The position numbers and the translations under genes are program-made. From contig NZ_LHPI01000004.1 in NCBI RefSeq assembly GCF_001274785.1, forward strand, positions 186,001-250,000: 64,000 nt of DNA. Reading direction: 5' to 3'. Source of the DNA: Vibrio hepatarius (lineage in GTDB: Bacteria > Pseudomonadota > Gammaproteobacteria > Enterobacterales > Vibrionaceae). This document shows positions 18,896-26,452 of the stretch, piece after piece (within the stretch, counting starts at the first letter, position 1; every line of letters starts with the position of its first letter). The notes beneath the pieces are model-generated. The model saw only the letters and a list, made by a program, of their open reading frames with translations. It ran no database searches and was not told where the DNA came from.

Positions 18896-20140
18896 ATGGC
18901 AGTTCTACAGATTGGTGCAGGCGGCGTTGGCTGGGTAGTTGCACACAAAGCAGCTCAAAACAACGACGTACTGGGTGATATCACAATCGCATCACGTACC
19001 ATCGGTAAGTGTGAGAAAATCATCGAGTCTATTCAGAAGAAAAACAATCTGAAAGACTCAACTAAGAAGCTAGACGCTCGAGCAGTAAATGCTGACGACG
19101 TAGATTCATTGGTTGCTCTAATTAAAGAAGTTCAGCCTGACCTAGTCATCAACGCAGGTCCTCCGTGGGTAAACATGCCAATTATGGAAGCATGTTACCA
19201 AGCTAAAGTATCTTACTTGGATACGTCAGTGGCGGTTGACCTATGTTCAGAAGGCCAACAAGTACCACAAGCGTACGACTGGCAGTGGGGCTACCGTGAG
19301 AAGTTCGCAGAAGCGGGCATCACAGGTATCTTAGGCGCGGGTTTCGATCCAGGTGTAGTATCCGTATTCGCGGCATACGCTGTGAAGCACCTGTTTGATG
19401 AAATCGATACTATCGACGTAATGGACGTTAACGCTGGTGACCACGGCAAGAAGTTTGCGACAAACTTTGACCCAGAAACCAACATGCTGGAAATCCAAGG
19501 CGATTCTTTCTACTGGGAGAACGGCGAATGGAAACAAGTACCTTGTCACTCACGTATGCTTGAGTTCGATTTCCCGAACTGTGGTTCACACAAAGTGTAC
19601 TCAATGGCGCACGATGAAGTTCGTTCAATGAAAGAGTTCATCCCAGCAAAACGCATTGAATTCTGGATGGGTTTCGGTGACCGTTACCTAAACTACTTCA
19701 ACGTAATGCGTGACATTGGTCTACTAAGCCCAGACCCACTAACGCTACATGACGGCACAGTAGTACAGCCGCTACACGTATTGAAAGCACTGCTACCAGA
19801 TCCAACTTCACTTGCTCCGGGTTACACAGGTCTAACGTGTATTGGTACTTGGGTACAAGGTAAGAAAGACGGTAAAGAGCGTAGCGTCTTTATCTATAAT
19901 AACGCTGATCACGAAGTCGCGTACGAAGACGTAGAGCACCAAGCGATCTCTTACACCACGGGTGTACCAGCGATCACTGCAGCCCTTCAGTTCTTCCGCG
20001 GCAAGTGGGCAGACAAAGGTGTGTTCAACATGGAACAGCTAGACCCAGATCCGTTCCTAGAAACGATGCCTTCTATCGGTCTAGACTGGCATGTTCAAGA
20101 GCTGGAACCAGGTCAACCTGTGATCCACAAATTAAAATAA
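18896..20140 (+). CDS. carboxynorspermidine dehydrogenase (saccharopine dehydrogenase-like)
   Basis: A 414-residue NADPH enzyme that condenses diaminopropane with aspartate semialdehyde and reduces the Schiff base to carboxynorspermidine. The N-terminal Rossmann motif IGAGGVG (6-12) and the long C-terminal saccharopine-dehydrogenase-like region (GAGFDPGVVSVFAAYA, DVNAGDHGKKF) are intact. The ATG at 18896 has AAAGGTAAC upstream and lies 15 bp after the fusion gene. A hairpin with a T-rich tail separates it from nspC, so nspC may receive only part of the transcripts or need its own promoter. Confidence 0.92.
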   Translation: MAVLQIGAGGVGWVVAHKAAQNNDVLGDITIASRTIGKCEKIIESIQKKNNLKDSTKKLDARAVNADDVDSLVALIKEVQPDLVINAGPPWVNMPIMEACYQAKVSYLDTSVAVDLCSEGQQVPQAYDWQWGYREKFAEAGITGILGAGFDPGVVSVFAAYAVKHLFDEIDTIDVMDVNAGDHGKKFATNFDPETNMLEIQGDSFYWENGEWKQVPCHSRMLEFDFPNCGSHKVYSMAHDEVRSMKEFIPAKRIEFWMGFGDRYLNYFNVMRDIGLLSPDPLTLHDGTVVQPLHVLKALLPDPTSLAPGYTGLTCIGTWVQGKKDGKERSVFIYNNADHEVAYEDVEHQAISYTTGVPAITAALQFFRGKWADKGVFNMEQLDPDPFLETMPSIGLDWHVQELEPGQPVIHKLK

Positions 20141-20173
20141 GAACTTAACCACTCTTATCTGAAATATAAATTT

Positions 20174-20208
20174 AAGCCGATGCATCTGCGTCGGCTTTGT
20201 TTGGTTTT
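20174..20208 (+). terminator. hairpin between the dehydrogenase gene and nspC
   Basis: AAGCCGA (20174-20180) pairs with TCGGCTT (20191-20197), with an inner GC/GC pair, followed by TGTTTGGTTTT. It looks like a leaky intrinsic terminator inside the operon. Confidence 0.6.
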
Positions 20209-20248
20209 ATAGTGCCTTCGTTTAGGCGAGGGAGCTTAAGGTATTTAA

Positions 20249-21382
20249 ATGCAACACAACGAACTTAAAACTCCGTACTTCATGATTAATGAAGACAAGT
20301 TGATTGAGAACCTAGAGAAAGCGAAACAGCTAAAAGAAATCTCTGGTGTGAAGCTAGTGTTAGCGCTGAAGTGTTTCTCTACTTGGGGTGTATTCGATAT
20401 CATCAAACCTTACCTTGACGGCACGACAAGTTCGGGTCCGTTCGAGGTCAAACTTGGCTACGAAACCTTTGGTGGTGAAACACACGCGTACAGCGTTGGC
20501 TACAGCGAAGATGACGTGCGCGAAGTCGCCGATATTTGCGACAAGATGATCTTTAACTCACAGTCACAACTTGCTGCTTACCGTCATATCGTGGAAGGTA
20601 AAGCGTCGATTGGTCTTCGTTTGAATCCTGGTGTGAGCTACGCAGGTCAAGACTTAGCGAACCCAGCTCGTCAGTTCTCTCGTCTTGGTGTGCAGGCTGA
20701 TCACATCAAACCAGAAGTCTTTGAAGGGATTGACGGCGTGATGTTCCACATGAACTGTGAGAACAAAGACGTAGATGCGTTTATCGGTTTGCTTGATTCA
20801 ATCTCTGAGCAGTTTGGTGAGTACCTAGATAAGCTGGATTGGGTAAGCATGGGCGGCGGTGTATTCTTCACGTGGCCGGGTTATGACATCGAAAAGCTTG
20901 GCCTAGCGCTGAAAGCGTTTGCGGAAAAGCACGGTGTGCAAATGTACCTAGAACCGGGCGAAGCGATCATCACCAAGACGACTGACCTAGTGGTCACTGT
21001 GGTTGATATCGTTGAGAACGTAAAGAAAACGGCGATTGTGGATTCAGCAACAGAAGCGCACCGTCTCGATACGTTGATCTACAACGAGCCAGCGTCGATT
21101 CTAGAAGCGTCAGAGAGTGGTGAGCACGAATACGTGATCGGTTCGTGTTCATGCCTTGCGGGAGACCAGTTCTGTGTGGCGAACTTTGAACAGCCACTAG
21201 AAATTGGCCAACGTCTGCATATTCTTGATAGTGCGGGTTACACCATGGTGAAACTGAACTGGTTTAACGGTCTGCGCATGCCGTCGGTTTACTGTGAACG
21301 CTCAAGCGGCGAAATTCAAAAGCTTAACGAGTTTGATTACTCTGACTTTAAACGTTCACTGTCTCAGTGGTCGGTAAAATAA
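20249..21382 (+). CDS. nspC: carboxynorspermidine decarboxylase NspC
   Basis: A 377-residue fold-III (alanine racemase-type) PLP decarboxylase that removes CO2 from carboxynorspermidine to give norspermidine, the last step of the pathway. PLP lysine 41 lies in [10 protein letters not shown]; the C-terminal active-site cysteine region is [11 protein letters not shown], with GEAIITKT and FNGLRMPS also typical. Full family length. In V. cholerae this enzyme is needed for normal biofilm. It sits 108 bp after the dehydrogenase gene across a hairpin, and ends at a very strong UUCG-loop terminator. Confidence 0.95.
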   Translation: MQHNELKTPYFMINEDKLIENLEKAKQLKEISGVKLVLALKCFSTWGVFDIIKPYLDGTTSSGPFEVKLGYETFGGETHAYSVGYSEDDVREVADICDKMIFNSQSQLAAYRHIVEGKASIGLRLNPGVSYAGQDLANPARQFSRLGVQADHIKPEVFEGIDGVMFHMNCENKDVDAFIGLLDSISEQFGEYLDKLDWVSMGGGVFFTWPGYDIEKLGLALKAFAEKHGVQMYLEPGEAIITKTTDLVVTVVDIVENVKKTAIVDSATEAHRLDTLIYNEPASILEASESGEHEYVIGSCSCLAGDQFCVANFEQPLEIGQRLHILDSAGYTMVKLNWFNGLRMPSVYCERSSGEIQKLNEFDYSDFKRSLSQWSVK

Positions 21383-21383
21383 A

Positions 21384-21411
21384 AAAGAGCAGCTTCGGCT
21401 GCTCTTTTTTT
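21384..21411 (+). terminator. terminator of the norspermidine operon
   Basis: AAAGAGCAGC and GCTGCTCTTT close over a TTCG tetraloop and are followed by a run of Ts. It also faces the end of the converging GcvR-like gene. Confidence 0.95.
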
Positions 21412-21426
21412 ATGTGTTTGTTGTAA

Positions 21427-21939
21427 TTATGAATCGAGCATCACTCGAGTATCTTCACTGAGTGATTCTAGCTCGTTGGCGATGTCATCAATCGCTACTT
21501 CCGCAGGCAAACGAATGGCCATATTTGCGGTAAAGAGGCTAGAGCTCACACCACCGCCGCCGGCGATAAATACGCGCTGGCAGTCCATATCGAGAATACT
21601 GACGCCTTGGCTATCTAAAATATGGGTAATTTCATTCACGATCCCTGCGCGGTCATTCGCATCCAAACGCAATTGGTAGATTGTATCTGCGTTGTGGCTG
21701 TGAGGTTCCGAATCAACAATCTGTACTAACAGACCTTGTTGACTATCAAATGCATCTTGAACGATATCGACTTTATTTGACGGTACCTCAACCTTAATGA
21801 CAGCTGCCACTTGGTCTTCGATGAAGTTGACTTTACTGATCAGCCACTTACCGCCATTTTCATGTGTAATTGCAGCAAGCTGCTTAATAGTAGAGGGTGT
21901 TGCTTTACCAACAAAGTTGACAATAAATGTGCTGTTCAC
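21427..21939 (-). CDS. GcvR-like double ACT-domain protein
   Basis: A 170-residue cytoplasmic protein with two ACT domains (about residues 4-75 and 88-165; LDANDRAGIVNEITHIL marks the second). This is the layout of GcvR, which binds glycine and controls GcvA in enterics, but the sequence here is divergent and no gcv gene is near, so it is best read as a GcvR-family amino-acid sensor of unknown target. The start is GTG at 21939 with AGGAGG about 7 bases upstream. Monocistronic and convergent with nspC. Confidence 0.72.
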   Translation of the reverse strand: MNSTFIVNFVGKATPSTIKQLAAITHENGGKWLISKVNFIEDQVAAVIKVEVPSNKVDIVQDAFDSQQGLLVQIVDSEPHSHNADTIYQLRLDANDRAGIVNEITHILDSQGVSILDMDCQRVFIAGGGGVSSSLFTANMAIRLPAEVAIDDIANELESLSEDTRVMLDS

Positions 21940-22069
21940 TTTGGGCCTCCTAAACGGAATGAGAGGAAAGGTTTATTGCAGTGTAGGAATTCCCGTTTGA
22001 AATAGGTTTGACACGTGTCAAGAATTTCACCTAATTGTTTGTTCGGATTAAGTTTATTTTATCCTGAGC

Positions 22070-22098
22070 ACAAAAAAGCGACGTGGTAACGTCGCTTA
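22070..22098 (-). terminator. terminator of the DUF3943 gene
   Basis: AAGCGACG (22076-22083) pairs with CGTCGCTT (22090-22097); on the minus strand the helix runs into a T-run. It lies 26 bp past the gene's stop. Confidence 0.85.
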
Positions 22099-22123
22099 TA
22101 TTAAGTAGAATCTTGCTTGTTGA

Positions 22124-23020
22124 CTAGAAAGTGATTTTCATTTCAACGCCATAGAAAGCTCGGTCGTATTCTGCGCCAGCGTCTAGAGCAAACTTAGCGG
22201 CGTCTTGATTACCAAACCAAGGATTGCTGCTGTATTGGAGCTCAGCACTGCCATCCCACGCCTCACTGACCCAACCATGGATATGACCAACAGGGTTCAA
22301 GAAGAATAGGGTAACGCCGCCCATGGTTTCAGAACCGAGCACTTCGCCACCTGATAAGACAATATCTTGTTCTGCTTCAAGCATCATTTCACCGACAACA
22401 GCGCCAAAAAATGGTGTGATAAACAGGTCTTGCCATGACGGAACTTCAGCAAACGCTTCAACGCCATACTCCCAGAAGAATGTCGACATAGAAGCAGAAT
22501 ATAAAAAGGACTCAAACTCATTAAAGCCAGCGTGACGCGCTGCAGTGTAGTAAACACCGCCAAAATAAGGGTGCATCACGTAGTTTAGGAAATGTTCGTC
22601 GCGGTCCCATACCGGGCCATCGCTGACATTATCTTTCCATTTTTGCCCAACTTGGCTCAGACTGCGGTCTTCTTCATCCCACTTGGTGATCGATTCAGGC
22701 AGCATCGTCATCAGACCGACGGTTGCGACACTCAAACCCAAGATAGTGTAAGTTTGGCTTTTAAGGTAATCCCAATCTTTTTCTTCTTGGATGGTGAGGT
22801 ATTTGGCGACTGGTTCTTCTTCTACTTGCAGCGTAGTCTCGGTTAATCCCATGCTATAAGTAGTGGTAGGTCGGATTGAGTTAGAATATGAGTACAACGT
22901 GTCAATTTCAGCTTGATCAACTGTGTATGAGAACTCAATATGTTGGTTAGAGTTGCTCATACTTGCATTCGCTAGGCTTGAGGCTGACAAGAATAAAGCG
23001 GTAATGCTTTGTTTTAACAC
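22124..23020 (-). CDS. DUF3943 family exported/membrane protein
   Basis: About 298 residues from the preferred GTG at 23020, which has GGAG eight bases upstream; a GTG at 23032 would add four residues. The start LKQSITALFLSASSLANA looks like a signal peptide. The mature part has hydrophobic segments (YTILGLSVATVGLMTML; DLFITPFFGAVVGEMML) and ends in a phenylalanine (VEMKITF), as outer-membrane barrels do. It matches the DUF3943 family of vibrios; function unknown. The final residues and the outer-membrane-like ending suggest an envelope role. Monocistronic, with its own terminator. Confidence 0.7.
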   Translation of the reverse strand: MLKQSITALFLSASSLANASMSNSNQHIEFSYTVDQAEIDTLYSYSNSIRPTTTYSMGLTETTLQVEEEPVAKYLTIQEEKDWDYLKSQTYTILGLSVATVGLMTMLPESITKWDEEDRSLSQVGQKWKDNVSDGPVWDRDEHFLNYVMHPYFGGVYYTAARHAGFNEFESFLYSASMSTFFWEYGVEAFAEVPSWQDLFITPFFGAVVGEMMLEAEQDIVLSGGEVLGSETMGGVTLFFLNPVGHIHGWVSEAWDGSAELQYSSNPWFGNQDAAKFALDAGAEYDRAFYGVEMKITF

Positions 23021-23189
23021 GAATAACTCCACTGCGTTTTTTTAATGATCAGGCTCACAATTATCCAATAAAGCTAGACGAATAGAAACCAGAATTTAAA
23101 TGATTCTAATGATTTACCGAATTTGAATCGATATGAAGCAAAGATAATAACGCAATAGTAGACTAAGCGTACACTAGTAAGGACGATCT

Positions 23190-24434
23190 ATGTTAAAAAT
23201 CGCAATGCTAAGCACAGGCGAAGAAGTTCTACATGGAGACATTGTAGATACCAACGCCGCTTGGCTTTCTCAGCTCTTTTTTGAAAACGGGTTCTCGTTA
23301 TCGAAGCGTTCAACAGTCGGCGACGAAAAGTCTTCGCTGGTAGAAGAGTTGATGATGCTCAGTTTCAATAGCGATGTTGTGATTGTAAATGGCGGCCTAG
23401 GACCAACCACCGATGATTTAAGTGCGGAAGCGGCAGCCTTGGCTGGGGAAGTCGAATTAGTTGAGTATCCAGAGTGGACAGAGAAGCTTGAAGCCTTCTT
23501 TGCCGCGCGCAGCGTAAAAATGCCAGAAAGTAATCGCAAACAGGCAATGTTACCGCAAGGTTCCGTAATCATTGATAACCCAATTGGTACCGCGTGTGGA
23601 TTCAAAGTCACGATCAATCAGTGTGATTTCTATTTTACGCCGGGCGTACCGAGCGAATTCAAGTTAATGGTCGAAAGCCAAATTCTCCCTGACTTGAAGA
23701 AACACCATCCGAACCAAACGGGTATGGATTGCAGCAAGCTGCACACATTTGGGACTTCTGAATCTGCGCTGTCGGACAAACTCGATAAGCTTGAACTGCC
23801 AGAAGGGTATTTCCTCGGTTATCGTTCTTACATTCCTTACATCGAAGTGAAGTTGTTTGGCCCAAAAGGCGATATGGAGCGACGCGTTAAGTTGCTGCAA
23901 TTGATCTTCAAGCTGATTGAGGAACATGTGGTCAGCGTCGATGAATCGATGCAGCAGCACGTTGCACATCTGGTTATTGAGAAGAAGCAATCCATATCAA
24001 CCGCAGAGCAGTCGACCCAAGGTCAGCTCTCTAGTTGGCTACACGCAAATGAAGACGCCGCAGAGTATTGTGGTCACGGCTGGGTGTTAGGCAGCCGTTT
24101 AGATGTTGGCCAAAATGAGCATGATGCTTTGGCAGCCGCGTTTGCACTGGCAGGAGCGACGAAAGATAAGTGTGGTACAGATATTTCAATTGTGACTGGC
24201 AGGGTCAAAGAGAAGAGCTTCTCTGTGGCTATTGCAACCAAAGAGGGCGAGTGGGGGCAGACTTTGTCTTTCAATCGTACTTATTCAAACCAAGATAGAG
24301 TATTAGTGATCACCACAGTCGCGGCAGATATGCTGCGTCGCTACTTAAGTTCTAAACCGGTGTTCCCACATTACAGTTCTTTGACTCGTGAGAAAGAAAT
24401 GTTTGTTCCTCAAAGCGCATTGATGGCCAAGTAG
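23190..24434 (+). CDS. CinA-like protein with degenerate C-terminal amidohydrolase domain
   Basis: A 414-residue protein. The N-terminal molybdopterin-binding-like (MoCF) domain is clear: STGEEVLHGDIVDTN (8-22) and GGLGPTTDD (68-76). In CinA this half acts on ADP-ribose-type pyrophosphates. The C-terminal half occupies the place of the PncC NMN deamidase, but the usual TAESCTGG motif reads TAEQSTQG (about 270-277), so the serine/cysteine environment and glycine pair are changed and deamidase activity is doubtful. This resembles the E. coli YfaY group more than classical CinA-RecA partners; recA is not adjacent. Confidence 0.82.
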   Translation: MLKIAMLSTGEEVLHGDIVDTNAAWLSQLFFENGFSLSKRSTVGDEKSSLVEELMMLSFNSDVVIVNGGLGPTTDDLSAEAAALAGEVELVEYPEWTEKLEAFFAARSVKMPESNRKQAMLPQGSVIIDNPIGTACGFKVTINQCDFYFTPGVPSEFKLMVESQILPDLKKHHPNQTGMDCSKLHTFGTSESALSDKLDKLELPEGYFLGYRSYIPYIEVKLFGPKGDMERRVKLLQLIFKLIEEHVVSVDESMQQHVAHLVIEKKQSISTAEQSTQGQLSSWLHANEDAAEYCGHGWVLGSRLDVGQNEHDALAAAFALAGATKDKCGTDISIVTGRVKEKSFSVAIATKEGEWGQTLSFNRTYSNQDRVLVITTVAADMLRRYLSSKPVFPHYSSLTREKEMFVPQSALMAK

Positions 24435-24468
24435 AGAAACGGAATCGCTCTCATTAGCGAATAAACAA

Positions 24469-24506
24469 GATGATAAGTGTATGAATAGTATACTTATTAT
24501 CTTTCC
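24469..24506 (+). terminator. AT-rich hairpin after the cinA-like gene
   Basis: GATGATAAGT (24469-24478) pairs with ACTTATTATC (24492-24501), one G-T pair, followed by TTTCCCC. Plausible weak terminator. Confidence 0.5.
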
Positions 24507-24657
24507 CCTCTATTCCTACCTAGTTATAAAAAAATTGTCTAATGCTTAAGCCAATGATTTTCATAGGAAGCTGATTTTATAGCTTTAGTGTCTCAAGTTT
24601 TTTCACAATTCAGTCTTAAACTAAATATTCGGCGCGGATTTGTTGGGAGGAATAAGG

Positions 24658-24909
24658 ATGTTCCATCATTCAAAAATACTGGTTTGGTATCAGGTAGCTA
24701 GCCAAAAGATCCTGTTGGGTGAGGCGGTGAATGATCATAGTTTGGATGCAATTTCGATGTGGCTAAGCGCACCAGAGGAAGGCGAGCAGGCAACGTCACT
24801 AGGTTATCGAATTTCGCTGTTCGATGATGATGGTAGGGAAATCGCCGGAAAAGCGGTTTCTATGCTGACAGCGGATGCATTTCTCTCAGGACGAAATATG
24901 CCCGTTTAG
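24658..24909 (+). CDS. small conserved-looking protein of unknown function
   Basis: An 83-residue protein starting at ATG 24658 with GGGAGGAATAAGG just upstream; an in-frame start 18 bases earlier would overlap this site and is rejected. I do not recognise the family. It is soluble, with an N-terminal beta-like segment (SKILVWYQVASQKILLGEA) and a mixed remainder ending in SGRNMPV. A strong terminator follows directly, and about 220 bp of non-coding DNA precedes it, so it is its own transcription unit. The good ribosome site and terminator argue that it is real. Confidence 0.68.
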   Translation: MFHHSKILVWYQVASQKILLGEAVNDHSLDAISMWLSAPEEGEQATSLGYRISLFDDDGREIAGKAVSMLTADAFLSGRNMPV

Positions 24910-24922
24910 TTGCAAGTAAATA

Positions 24923-24951
24923 AAAAACCCGGCCAATGCGCCGGGTTTTTT
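24923..24951. terminator. bidirectional terminator between the small gene and the nrd operon
   Basis: AAACCCGGC (24925-24933) pairs perfectly with GCCGGGTTT (24940-24948), with A- and T-runs outside. It ends both converging units. Confidence 0.93.
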
Positions 24952-24958
24952 CATTTTG

Positions 24959-25237
24959 TTATGCTCGCTTCTCTTTTAGAGAGTAGTTAACGTCATCAAG
25001 CACGACGTCAGACTTTGCTTTGCATATACAAGGTAGGATTTCATCGGCTTGAGTGTAAGCCATGGCAAAACCAACGTATTCCACTTCGCCTGATACCAGC
25101 TTGCAGCGACATGCGCCGCAATGGCCGTCTCGGCAGTTGTACTCTGGCTCCATGCCCGCGTTTTCTATCGTTTCCAAAATAGTATTGGAAGGATTGGACT
25201 GAATCGCAGAGATACCGTTGATTTTGATGCTAGGCAT
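24959..25237 (-). CDS. yfaE: 2Fe-2S ferredoxin for class Ia ribonucleotide reductase (YfaE-like)
   Basis: A 92-residue plant-type ferredoxin with cluster cysteines C35-x4-C40-x2-C43 (NCRDGHCGAC) and C70. In E. coli the YfaE protein rebuilds the diferric-tyrosyl radical cofactor of NrdB. Its place as the last gene of the nrdA-nrdB operon, with its ATG touching the stop of nrdB, fits this role. The acidic, small size and lack of a signal peptide agree with a cytosolic electron carrier. Confidence 0.9.
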   Translation of the reverse strand: MPSIKINGISAIQSNPSNTILETIENAGMEPEYNCRDGHCGACRCKLVSGEVEYVGFAMAYTQADEILPCICKAKSDVVLDDVNYSLKEKRA

Positions 25238-26370
25238 TACAGTTCAAAGTCCTTGAAGTCATCCGCACGAACGTCACTATCAATTTGACCAACAAGGTAA
25301 GATGAAATCTCAGCTTCTTGTGGTGCTACCTGAACGTTGTCAGACGATAGCCATGCGTTGATCCAAGGAATTGGGTTTGTCGTCGCTTCTGGGTAAGCCA
25401 TACCTAGACCAACAGCCTGCATACGGATGTTAGTGATGTATTCAACGTACTGACAAAGAATATCTTTGTTCAGACCGATCATAGAACCATCTTTAAATAG
25501 GTATTCTGCCCACTCTTTTTCTTGCTCTGCTGCTGCTTTAAACAGGTCAAAACACTCTTGCTTGCACTCTTCAGCAATCTGCATGAAAGCAAAGTCATCT
25601 TGACCGTTGCGTAGCAAGTTGATCATGTGCTGTGTACCAGTTAGGTGCAGTGCTTCATCACGAGCGATAAGTTTGATGATTTTCGCATTGCCTTCCATCA
25701 GCTCACGTTCAGCAAATGCAAAAGAACAAGCGAAACTTACGTAGAAACGGATAGCTTCAAGCGCGTTCACTGACATCAAGCACAAGTAAAGTTGCTTCTT
25801 CAGTTCTTGCAGACTGATCGTCACTTCTTCACCATTAATTTGGTGCGTACCTTCACCGTAACGGTGGTAGTCGTTAGTCAGTTGGATCAGCTTATCGTAG
25901 TAGTGAGAAATGTCTTCTGCACGCTTTAGGATGTGCTCGTTTTCAACGATGTCATCAAACACGATGCCCGGATCGTTCACGATGTTACGGATGATGTGCG
26001 TGTACGAACGAGAGTGAATCGTTTCAGAGAATGACCAGGTTTCAATCCAAGTTTCAACTTCAGGTAGAGAAACCAATGGAAGCAACGCTACGTTAGGACT
26101 ACGACCTTGGATTGAATCCAGCAGCGTTTGATACTTCAGGTTCGAAATGAAGATGTGTTTCTCGTGATCTGGTAGTTTGTTGTAGTCGATACGGTCGCTT
26201 GATACGTCGACTTCTTCTGGACGCCAGAAGAACGATAGCTGCTTTTCAATTAGCTTTTCGAAAATCTCAAATTTCTGTTGGTCGTAACGAGCAACGTTTA
26301 CTGACTGACCCAAGAACATTGGTTCTTTTAGTTGGTCATTTTTGTTTCGGTTAAAAGTACTGTAAGCCAT
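25237..26370 (-). CDS. nrdB: class Ia ribonucleotide reductase beta subunit NrdB
   Basis: A 377-residue di-iron protein that holds the tyrosyl radical used by NrdA to reduce ribonucleotides. The radical tyrosine is Y123 in SRSYTHIIR (Y122 in E. coli numbering after Met removal). Iron ligands are in [34 protein letters not shown] and [10 protein letters not shown]. The C-terminus ends DDFKDFEL, the tail that docks on NrdA. It is nearly collinear with the E. coli protein. An 82-bp gap with a 20-bp palindrome separates it from nrdA. Confidence 0.97.
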   Translation of the reverse strand: MAYSTFNRNKNDQLKEPMFLGQSVNVARYDQQKFEIFEKLIEKQLSFFWRPEEVDVSSDRIDYNKLPDHEKHIFISNLKYQTLLDSIQGRSPNVALLPLVSLPEVETWIETWSFSETIHSRSYTHIIRNIVNDPGIVFDDIVENEHILKRAEDISHYYDKLIQLTNDYHRYGEGTHQINGEEVTISLQELKKQLYLCLMSVNALEAIRFYVSFACSFAFAERELMEGNAKIIKLIARDEALHLTGTQHMINLLRNGQDDFAFMQIAEECKQECFDLFKAAAEQEKEWAEYLFKDGSMIGLNKDILCQYVEYITNIRMQAVGLGMAYPEATTNPIPWINAWLSSDNVQVAPQEAEISSYLVGQIDSDVRADDFKDFEL

Positions 26371-26390
26371 GATGCCTCAATTCCTTTTAT

Positions 26391-26410
26391 GCCCCTCAAG
26401 CTTGAGGGGC
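26391..26410 (-). promoter_or_regulatory. perfect 20-bp palindrome between nrdA and nrdB
   Basis: GCCCCTCAAGCTTGAGGGGC is a perfect inverted repeat in the nrdA-nrdB gap. In RNA it gives a GC-rich hairpin just upstream of the nrdB ribosome site (AAAGGAATTG). There is no T-run, so it is probably a processing or stability element that sets the NrdA:NrdB ratio rather than a terminator (inference). Confidence 0.5.
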
Positions 26411-26452
26411 GAATAATTTGTTAAGCCGTTATAACCCGAGCTGGGTTATGGA

